DNA of 64,000 bases, from the NCBI RefSeq assembly GCF_018263855.1, contig NZ_CP073318.1:3038001-3102000 (forward strand), written 5' to 3'. The notes under the pieces are model-generated. The model had not been told where the DNA came from. It did no database searches and saw only the letters and a list, made by a program, of their open reading frames with translations. Origin of the DNA: Kutzneria sp. CA-103260. Lineage in GTDB: Bacteria > Actinomycetota > Actinomycetes > Mycobacteriales > Pseudonocardiaceae. Shown here piece by piece: positions 58,481 to 64,000 of this stretch (positions are counted from its first letter, which is position 1; each line of letters opens with the position of its first letter). The translations under genes were made by a program, and so were the position numbers.

Positions 58481-60667
58481 TCACGGGTCCGTTTGCCCGA
58501 AACCGGCCACGGCAATCTGGCCGAGGCTGACGCCGCCGTCGTTGGTCGGCACGCGGTGATGGGTCAGCACCCGGAAGCCGCTGTCGGCCAACGACTTCAC
58601 GACCCGGGTGAGGAGCAGCGCGTTCTGGAAGACGCCGCCGGACAGGGCGACGGTGGTCAGGCCGGCGCGGTCGCGGGCCTGCTGGCAGCCGGCGACGATG
58701 GCGGCGGCGACGCCGTTGTGGAAGCGGGCGGCGATCACCGGACGGGGCGTGCCCTGGTCGCCGAGGATGCCGCGCAGGAGGTCGACGCCTTGCACGATCA
58801 GCTCATCGACCCGGACGGGATAGGCGTCCTCGACCGTGGGATCGGCGAGTTGTTCGAGCTCGACGGCGGCCTGACCCTCGTAGTTGATCTCGTCGCGGAC
58901 GCCCAGCAGCGCGGCTGCGGCGTCGAACAGCCGACCGGCGCTGGAGGTCAGCGGCGAGTTGATTCCCTTGCGGGCCATGGCGACAACGGTGTCCCACTCG
59001 GGCCGCCAGCCGGGCGCCGAGGTGCCGAGGTAGGCGGCGGCCATCCGCCACGGCTGGCGGATCGCGGCCGCGCCGCCGGGCATGGGCACGGTGGCCAGAT
59101 GCCCGATCCGCTCAAAGCCGGCCAACGAGGCGATGAGGAACTCGCCGCCCCAGATGGTGCCGTCGGGCCCGTAGCCGGTGCCGTCGAACGCCACGCCGAT
59201 CACCGGCCCGGACTCCCGGTTGTCGGCCAGGCAGGAGGCGATGTGGGCGTGGTGGTGCTGCACGCCCACGAGCTCCACCCCGTCGAGGCCCAGGGCGTGC
59301 TTGGTGGACAGGTACTCGGGGTGCAGGTCATGGGCGACGATCCGCGGCGTGATCTCGAACAGCCGGCTGAAGTGCTCGATTCCCTCGGTGAACGACCGGT
59401 AGGTCTGCGCGTTCTCCAGGTCGCCGATGTGGTGGGAGACGAAGGCGTGGTCGTCCTTGGCCAGGCAGAACGTGTTCTTCAGCTCGGCCCCGCAGGCCAG
59501 CACTGGCCGTTGGCAGCGAAACGCCAGGGACACCGGCTCGGGGGCGTAGCCGCGGGAGCGGCGCAGCAGAGCCCCGGCGCGGACCACGGAGTCGTCGGTG
59601 CGGATGTGGATGGGCCGGTCGTGGTCGAGCACGGCGTCGGCGATGCCGGCCAGGGGTGTGCTGTCGCGGTAGGCGATGGGCTCGTCGGACAGGTTGCCGC
59701 TGGTCAACACGATGGGCTCGCCGAGGTCCCGCAGCAGCAGGTGGTGCAGCGGCGTGTATGGGAGCAGCACGCCCAGCTGCCGGTTGCCGGGCGCGACCGC
59801 TTCGGCGACCGGGGCGTCGGCCAGGCGTGGCATGAGGACGATCGGGCGGCGATGGCCGGTGAGGTCGCGCGCCGACTGCTCGTCCACCTCGCACAGCAGC
59901 CGAGCCTGGTCGAGGTCGGCGGCCATGACCGCGAACGGCTTGTCCTCGCGGTGCTTGCGGGACCGCAGCACGGCCGCCGCCGACGGGTGAAAAGCCGCCA
60001 CGGCCAGGTGATATCCGCCGAGACCCTTGATGGCCAGCACCTCGCCGCCACGCAGGCGGCGGACGGCCTCGGCCAGCGGATCGCGGGCGTCACCGAGCGC
60101 CAGCCGGGGTCCGCAGGCGGGGCAGCAGGTGGGTTGGGCGTGGAAGCGGCGGTCGGCGGGGTCCTCGTACTCGGCCCGGCACAGCGCACAGAGCGTGAAG
60201 CCGGCCATGGTGGTCAGCGGCCGGTCGTAGGGGACGTCGCGGACGATGGTGAAGCGCGGGCCGCAGTTGGTGCAGTTCACGAACGGATACCGGTACCGGC
60301 GGTCGTGTGGGTCGAACAGTTCCCGCAGGCAGTCCTCGCAGGTCGCCGAGTCCGCCGACACGAGGGTGTTCCGCACGCCGTGTGCGTCGCTGGCGGCGAT
60401 CTGGAAGCCGGCGGCGCCGCGCAGGGCGGCCTCGCGGACGTGGATGTGCTCGATGCGGGCCAGAGGCGGGGCGTCGCGGGGCAGCGCGGCCAGGAACTCC
60501 CCCACGTCCTCCGGCGCGCCCTCGACCTCGACGAACACGCCGGCGACGTCGTTGCCGACCCGGCCGGCCAGGCGCAGGCGGGTGGCCAGCGCGTGCACAT
60601 AGGGGCGGAAGCCGACCCCCTGCACGACTCCGTCGACCCGAACGTCCCTGCGGATACGCCGGTCCAC
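58481..60667 (-). CDS. hypF: Hydrogenase maturation carbamoyltransferase HypF
   Basis: A 728-aa HypF that makes the cyanide ligand precursor from carbamoyl-phosphate. Domains in order: acylphosphatase-like (VDGVVQGVGFRPYVHALA, residues 10-95), two zinc fingers (CEDCLREL...CTNCGP and CALCRAEY...CCPACGP), a YrdC-like domain (KGLGGYHLAV, SRKHREDKPFAVM, TSGNLSDEPIAY) and the Kae1-like domain (VGVQHHHAHIASCLADN, AFDGTGYGPDGTIWGGEF, LSGGVFQNALL). It lies 3.1 kb from hypB on the opposite strand. Start GTG 60667 and the divergent thymidine-kinase GTG 60702 are only 34 bp apart. Confidence 0.96.
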   Translation of the reverse strand: MDRRIRRDVRVDGVVQGVGFRPYVHALATRLRLAGRVGNDVAGVFVEVEGAPEDVGEFLAALPRDAPPLARIEHIHVREAALRGAAGFQIAASDAHGVRNTLVSADSATCEDCLRELFDPHDRRYRYPFVNCTNCGPRFTIVRDVPYDRPLTTMAGFTLCALCRAEYEDPADRRFHAQPTCCPACGPRLALGDARDPLAEAVRRLRGGEVLAIKGLGGYHLAVAAFHPSAAAVLRSRKHREDKPFAVMAADLDQARLLCEVDEQSARDLTGHRRPIVLMPRLADAPVAEAVAPGNRQLGVLLPYTPLHHLLLRDLGEPIVLTSGNLSDEPIAYRDSTPLAGIADAVLDHDRPIHIRTDDSVVRAGALLRRSRGYAPEPVSLAFRCQRPVLACGAELKNTFCLAKDDHAFVSHHIGDLENAQTYRSFTEGIEHFSRLFEITPRIVAHDLHPEYLSTKHALGLDGVELVGVQHHHAHIASCLADNRESGPVIGVAFDGTGYGPDGTIWGGEFLIASLAGFERIGHLATVPMPGGAAAIRQPWRMAAAYLGTSAPGWRPEWDTVVAMARKGINSPLTSSAGRLFDAAAALLGVRDEINYEGQAAVELEQLADPTVEDAYPVRVDELIVQGVDLLRGILGDQGTPRPVIAARFHNGVAAAIVAGCQQARDRAGLTTVALSGGVFQNALLLTRVVKSLADSGFRVLTHHRVPTNDGGVSLGQIAVAGFGQTDP

Positions 60668-60687
60668 GCCGGTAGTGTCGCACCCGT

Positions 60688-60693
60688 TAGGGT
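60688..60693 (+). promoter_or_regulatory. -10 box of a near-leaderless promoter (tdk)
   Basis: TAGGGT lies 8 nt before the GTG at 60702, within the 34-bp gap shared with hypF. Confidence 0.4.
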
Positions 60694-60701
60694 CACCCGC
60701 C

Positions 60702-61415
60702 GTGAGCGAACCCGGATCGATCATCGACGCCACCGACGCGCTGTCCTCGGTGCCCGCGGCGGGCGCGCGCCGCTGCGCCCCGCAGACCGGCCGGATCCGC
60801 TGGTACTTCGGGCCGATGGACTGCGGCAAGTCCACGCTGGCCCTGCAAATCGACCACAACCAGGCCCGGCAGGGCCGGCACGGCCTGGTGCTGGTGCGGC
60901 ACGACCGGTCGGGCCGGCCGCAGATCTCCAGCCGGATCGGCATCTCCCGGCAGGCCACCGAGGTCGCCGACGACGCCGACCTGCGGCTGCTGGTGCGGTC
61001 GCGGTGGGCGGCCGGGCTGCGGGTGGACTACCTGGTGGTCGACGAGGCGCAGTTCCTGTCCGCCGCGCAGGTGGAGCAGCTGGCCGAGTTGGCCGACGAC
61101 AGCCAGGTGGACGTGTACTGCTTCGGCATCGCCACCGACTTCCGCAGCCGCATGTTCCCGGGCGCGCGGCGGCTGTTCGAGCTGGCCGACGAGCTGCACC
61201 CGGTGCAGGTGGAGGTGCTGTGCTGGTGCGGGCTGCCGGGGCGGTTCAACGCCCGGGTCAACGGCGGGCGGGTGATCCGCGAGGGCGACACCGTAATGGT
61301 CGCCGACACCGACCACGCTGACGAGGTGCGGTACCAGGTGCTGTGCCGGCGGCACTTCCGCACTGGGGAGCTGGCCGAGGACCTGGTGTCGCCGCAGCAG
61401 CTGAGCCTGACCTGA
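60702..61415 (+). CDS. tdk: Thymidine kinase (type II)
   Basis: A 237-aa nucleotide-salvage kinase. The P-loop is YFGPMDCGKSTLALQ (family norm GPMFSGKT), the catalytic Glu is in VVDEAQFLS, and a zinc ribbon uses CWCGLPGRFNARV and CRRHF. A 26-residue N-terminal extension precedes the P-loop strand. GTG 60702 is preferred over GTG 60675 because a -10 box sits directly before it and the longer frame would overlap hypF. Confidence 0.85.
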   Translation: MSEPGSIIDATDALSSVPAAGARRCAPQTGRIRWYFGPMDCGKSTLALQIDHNQARQGRHGLVLVRHDRSGRPQISSRIGISRQATEVADDADLRLLVRSRWAAGLRVDYLVVDEAQFLSAAQVEQLAELADDSQVDVYCFGIATDFRSRMFPGARRLFELADELHPVQVEVLCWCGLPGRFNARVNGGRVIREGDTVMVADTDHADEVRYQVLCRRHFRTGELAEDLVSPQQLSLT

Positions 61416-61545
61416 GGTGCGCCTCACAACGGCCCGCCCGGCGGTTGCAGAACGCGTCGATCGGGTACTCGCCGGACGGAGTCGGGATGCCGTTCGGGCA
61501 GGTTCTGCGGTCACCACGGACCGTGAACAGCTTCGCGTTGGCCAC
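61258..61545 (-). CDS. Possible small protein antisense to the tdk end
   Basis: A 95-aa minus-strand frame from GTG 61545. Only its first 43 codons lie outside tdk, and there the third positions are strongly GC-biased (MANAKLFTVRGDRRTCPNG, then IPTPSGEYPIDAFCNRRAGRC), with three Cys. The rest overlaps tdk on the other strand and looks like shadow. It may be a short genuine gene, a 5' gene remnant, or chance. Confidence 0.25.
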   Translation of the reverse strand: MANAKLFTVRGDRRTCPNGIPTPSGEYPIDAFCNRRAGRCEAHLRSGSAAAATPGPRPAPQCGSAAGTAPGTAPRQRGRCRRPLRCRPRGSPARR

Positions 61546-61883
61546 ATATGCTACGCTCTGTCATCGAAAGTCCGAGAAAATGTCACTCATTGAGGTCTTG
61601 TCGGCACGCCTGGTTGCGGAATGCAGTCAGATGAGTCGGCCGTGTCGGCTGGAAGCGGCACGGACTAGGCCATTCGTGTGATAGTTGCACTCGGTAGCTG
61701 GATAACGCGTCACGACGTCCGACCGATTGCATCTCTGAGACGGGACACTCTGGTTGACACGTGAACGACGTCACCCTGGGTGCCGAAACCCCTCGCCGGG
61801 GAACGATTGGACCAGTCCCGTCGTTGCACTCGGTAAGCACAACCCGGGGCGTGATGCCCCGAGCCGAGCGAAAGGACACCGTC
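61416..61883. other. Intergenic region between tdk and rbpA
   Basis: 468 bp without a plus-strand gene. It holds the possible minus-strand frame from 61545, a lower-GC stretch (61550-61760), and the SigR/SigH-like promoter of rbpA at 61800-61825. A TGAGG-TGCG-CCTCA mini-hairpin follows the tdk stop. Confidence 0.7.
61800..61825 (+). promoter_or_regulatory. SigR/SigH-type promoter of rbpA
   Basis: GGAAC (61800-61804) and GTT (61823-61825) are separated by exactly 18 nt, matching the actinobacterial thiol-stress consensus GGAAT/C-N18-GTT. RbpA is a known SigR target in Streptomyces coelicolor. The element is 58 bp before the rbpA ATG. Confidence 0.7.
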
Positions 61884-62228
61884 ATGGCGGACCGCGTTCT
61901 GCGTGGTAGCCGGCTCGGTGCGGTCAGCTACGAGACTGACCGCAACCACGACCTCGCGCCGCGCCGGTCGGTGCGGTACGCGTGCCCGAAGGGGCACGAC
62001 TTCGAGGTGCCGTTCTCCGACGACGCCGAGATCCCGCCGGTGTGGGAGTGCCGACTGCACGGCCTTGAGTCGAAGATCATGGACGGCAACGAGCCGGAGC
62101 AGAAGAAGATCAAGGCCCCGCGCACACACTGGGACATGCTGCTGGAGCGCCGCAGCATCCCGGAGCTGGAGGAGCTGCTCACCGAGCGTCTGGAAGAGCT
62201 CAAAGGCCGCCGCACCCGCACTGCGTAG
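61884..62228 (+). CDS. rbpA: RNA polymerase-binding protein RbpA
   Basis: A 114-aa actinobacterial transcription activator that binds the beta subunit and principal sigma factors. It starts MADRVLRGSRLGAVSYETDR, with the basic N-terminal tail, core RYACPKGHDFEVPFSDDAEIPPVWEC and sigma-interacting helices THWDMLLERRSIPELEELL. Chosen start ATG 61884 has AAAGGA 7 nt upstream. Expression is likely raised by oxidative stress through the SigR-type promoter. A large hairpin and then a terminator follow. Confidence 0.96.
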   Translation: MADRVLRGSRLGAVSYETDRNHDLAPRRSVRYACPKGHDFEVPFSDDAEIPPVWECRLHGLESKIMDGNEPEQKKIKAPRTHWDMLLERRSIPELEELLTERLEELKGRRTRTA

Positions 62229-62253
62229 GATGGCGCCGCCTCCGGCGTCGCGG

Positions 62254-62380
62254 CTCGGCCGCTCGTGACCGCTGCCTTCCCTGGCCGGATTTAACCCGCC
62301 GCATCGGCTCGGGTGGGTGGTTGCCTCGAGTGGCGGCGGGTGAAATCCGGCGACGGTCCAGGCAGCGGCGCGGCCGAGCA
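62254..62380. repeat. Three-tier long hairpin downstream of rbpA
   Basis: Three nested arm pairs share one axis: GCTCGGCCGC (62254-62263) with 62371-62380; CGCTGCCT (62271-62278) with AGGCAGCG (62361-62368); and a 19-bp stem (62285-62303 with 62334-62352) with one mismatch around a 30-nt loop. The folded RNA would be a rod of about 127 nt with internal bulges. It could be a processed 3' UTR, a small RNA, or a MITE-like element whose ends are the outer inverted repeat. Confidence 0.6.
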
Positions 62381-62404
62381 CTCTCTTGGCCCACCACGAA
62401 GTAA

Positions 62405-62440
62405 GAAAGACCCCCTGGCCTCGTGGCCAGGGGGTCTTTC
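62405..62440. terminator. Bidirectional terminator between rbpA and the mannosyltransferase gene
   Basis: GAAAGACCCCCTGGCC and GGCCAGGGGGTCTTTC form a perfect 16-bp stem with loop TCGT. Each strand's hairpin ends in TTTC, a short T-tract. It is placed 16 bp from the stop of the opposing gene. Confidence 0.85.
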
Positions 62441-62455
62441 GCCGTCTGCACCAAG

Positions 62456-63217
62456 CTAGCGCTTGATGATGCCGACCTGCTCCAGGCGGCGGCGCACGCC
62501 CCACTTGGTGACCCGCCACAGCGCCTCGCGCACGATGGAGCCGCTCATCTTGGACTCGCCGACGGCGCGTTCGGTGAAGGTGATGGGCACCTCCACGACC
62601 TCGAAGCCGGCCTCGATGGTGCGCCAGGTCAGGTCGATCTGGAAGCAGTAGCCCTGCGAGGCCACCGAGGTGATGTTGATCTTCTCCAGGACCTCGCGGC
62701 GGAACGCCTTGAAGCCGCCGGTGATGTCGCGGATCTTGGCGCCCAGCGCGATGCGCGAGTACAGACCGCCGCCGCGGGAGATCAGCTCGCGGTACTTGGG
62801 CCAGTTCACCACCCGGCCGCCGGGCACGTAGCGGGAGCCCAGCGCCAGGTCGGCGTCGGTGAGGGCGTCCAGCAGCCGGGGCAGGTCCTCGGGCGCGTGC
62901 GAGCCGTCGGCGTCCATCTCGACGACCACGCCGTAGTCGCGGTCCAGCGCCCAGCCGAAGCCGGCCACGTAGGCCGCGCCGAGGCCGGCCTTCTCGGTGC
63001 GGTGCATCACGTGCACCCGCTCGTCGGCCGCGGCCATCTCGTCGGCGAGCTGCCCGGTGCCGTCGGGGCTGCCGTCGTCCACCACGAGCGCGTGCACCTC
63101 GGGCAGCGCCTCGTGCAGCCGTGCGACGATGGGGCCCAGGTTCTCCCGCTCGTTGTAGGTCGGGATCACCACCAGCACCTGGCCGAGCTCCGCGCGGCTG
63201 TCCCGCTGGTCCGCCAT
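62456..63217 (-). CDS. Polyprenol monophosphomannose synthase (GT2, Ppm1 D2-like)
   Basis: A 253-aa GT2 glycosyltransferase that makes polyprenyl-phosphate-mannose from GDP-mannose, the donor for lipoglycan and protein mannosylation. Motifs are [86 protein letters not shown] and [11 protein letters not shown]. It follows the lnt gene by 30 bp on the same strand; in mycobacteria the two are fused as Ppm1. There are no membrane helices, so it probably works with the Lnt membrane domain. Confidence 0.93.
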   Translation of the reverse strand: MADQRDSRAELGQVLVVIPTYNERENLGPIVARLHEALPEVHALVVDDGSPDGTGQLADEMAAADERVHVMHRTEKAGLGAAYVAGFGWALDRDYGVVVEMDADGSHAPEDLPRLLDALTDADLALGSRYVPGGRVVNWPKYRELISRGGGLYSRIALGAKIRDITGGFKAFRREVLEKINITSVASQGYCFQIDLTWRTIEAGFEVVEVPITFTERAVGESKMSGSIVREALWRVTKWGVRRRLEQVGIIKR

Positions 63218-63247
63218 CTAAGATCCTCTTCCGGTGTTCTCGTGTCG

Positions 63248-64000
63248 TCAGGTCGTGCGTTCCCGGCTCCTGGCCGAGCGGTCGCGCAGTCGTGCGCCGA
63301 CCGCCAGCGCCAGAGCCGCCAGACCGGCCAGCGACGCCACCCATTCGGGCCAAGCGCCGAGCCGGGTGGCCAGCGTAGCGGTCGTGCGCAGCGGCACTTT
63401 CGCCACCAGCGTGGCCGCGGTGTAGAGGCCACTCTGGCGGGTGATGGAGCCGTCGGGCTGGACAACGGCGCTCACGCCGCTGGTCGCCGAGACGGCCACC
63501 GCGCGCCCGTACTCCACCGCCGACACCCGGGACATTGCTAGCTGCTGGTAGCTCATCTCGCCGGGCCCGTACCACGCATTGTTGGTGGGAACCGCCAGCA
63601 TTGTCGCACCGGCCCGGACCGCGTCGCCGACCACCTGGTCGTAGGCGATCTCGTAGCAGATCGCGACGCCGACCGTGGTGTTGTCGATGGGCAGCGCGCC
63701 GGGCTTGTCGCCGGGGACCATGTCGCGGGTGTCGGCGACGAACGGGGTGACCGCGGCGGAGATGGAGCGCAGCGGGATGAACTCGGCGAACGGCACCAGC
63801 TTCTGCTTGGCGTAGCGGGGGCCGGGGCCGGTGTTCGGGTCCCACACCTGCACCACGTTCTGGATGGTGGTGGGGTTCTGGATGAGCCGGCCGCCGATCA
63901 GGAACGGCACGCCGACATCGGCGATGGCCCTGGACAGCTCGGGGTCGTCGGTGGGGTCGGGGTCCAGGTCGGTGGCGACCTCCGGCCACACCACGATGTC
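63248..64000 (-). CDS. lnt: Apolipoprotein N-acyltransferase, C-terminal fragment
   Basis: The last 250 codons of a gene that runs off the right edge. The nitrilase-like catalytic domain is visible: Glu in DIVVWPEVATD, Lys in AKQKLVPFAEFIP, and the nucleophile Cys in VGVAICYEIAYD. One terminal membrane helix (about 30 residues before the end, WVASLAGLAALALAVGA) follows. It acylates the N-terminal Cys of lipoproteins. It lies next to the mannosyltransferase, matching the two halves of mycobacterial Ppm1. Confidence 0.92.
   Translation of the reverse strand, partial: DIVVWPEVATDLDPDPTDDPELSRAIADVGVPFLIGGRLIQNPTTIQNVVQVWDPNTGPGPRYAKQKLVPFAEFIPLRSISAAVTPFVADTRDMVPGDKPGALPIDNTTVGVAICYEIAYDQVVGDAVRAGATMLAVPTNNAWYGPGEMSYQQLAMSRVSAVEYGRAVAVSATSGVSAVVQPDGSITRQSGLYTAATLVAKVPLRTTATLATRLGAWPEWVASLAGLAALALAVGARLRDRSARSRERTT

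Overview
High-GC actinobacterial DNA, probably from a filamentous Pseudonocardiales-type organism. The evidence is the gene content: RbpA, DUF3097, SARP, CGNR, DUF1707 and F420-type PPOX proteins, and Lnt plus polyprenol-phosphate-mannose synthase as two adjacent genes. GTG and TTG starts are frequent, TAGGNT -10 boxes often sit 6-8 nt before the start codon, and many adjacent genes overlap. I cannot name the species. No tRNA, rRNA or CRISPR array was seen.

Layout. 0-3 kb: a cut SARP-type regulator and a secreted GH92 mannosidase with a LacI-type operator. 3-20 kb: scattered housekeeping and accessory genes (GNAT/TetR pair with a shared operator, PEP-mutase-like lyase, Ada/AraC repair regulator, DUF3097, NfeD/SPFH pair, CGNR regulator, MATE exporter, DapA-like aldolase with LysR, amidase, SDR/TetR). 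20-31 kb: acyl-CoA carboxylase beta chain, an EndoQ-UvrD fusion, a membrane Ser/Thr kinase with an extracellular CBM2, and small enzymes including a PrmC-like methyltransferase with no conventional start codon. 31.2-33 kb: an unusually AT-rich gap with two XerC/D (dif)-like sites just upstream of a tyrosine recombinase. 33-42 kb: a DGPF/ECF42 sigma pair, methyltransferases, a PAS-GGDEF-EAL protein and a GDPD.

43.65-55.35 kb is the centrepiece: one co-directional, largely overlapping operon for a cytoplasmic, group 1h-type [NiFe]-hydrogenase. Its order is SIS isomerase, HypC-like protein, SIS isomerase, small subunit, large subunit, NifU/Rieske-like protein, DUF5947, DUF6084, an unrecognised 405-aa protein, maturation protease, HypC, HypD, HypE, HypA and HypB. 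The small subunit has Asp in place of a proximal-cluster Cys and no Tat signal, both typical of the high-affinity oxygen-insensitive class. HypF lies 3 kb further on, on the other strand, completing the maturation set. A 77-bp GC-rich repeat has inserted between two operon genes while keeping the GTGA stop/start overlap.

55-64 kb: alpha/beta hydrolase, two poorly known proteins, HypF, thymidine kinase, rbpA with a SigR/SigH-like promoter and a large hairpin downstream, then polyprenol-phosphate-mannose synthase and the C-terminal part of Lnt, cut by the window end.

The best candidates for something new are the dif-like site pair next to its own recombinase, the EndoQ-UvrD fusion with a possible clamp-binding tail, and the SIS/HypC-like/SIS module in the hydrogenase operon.
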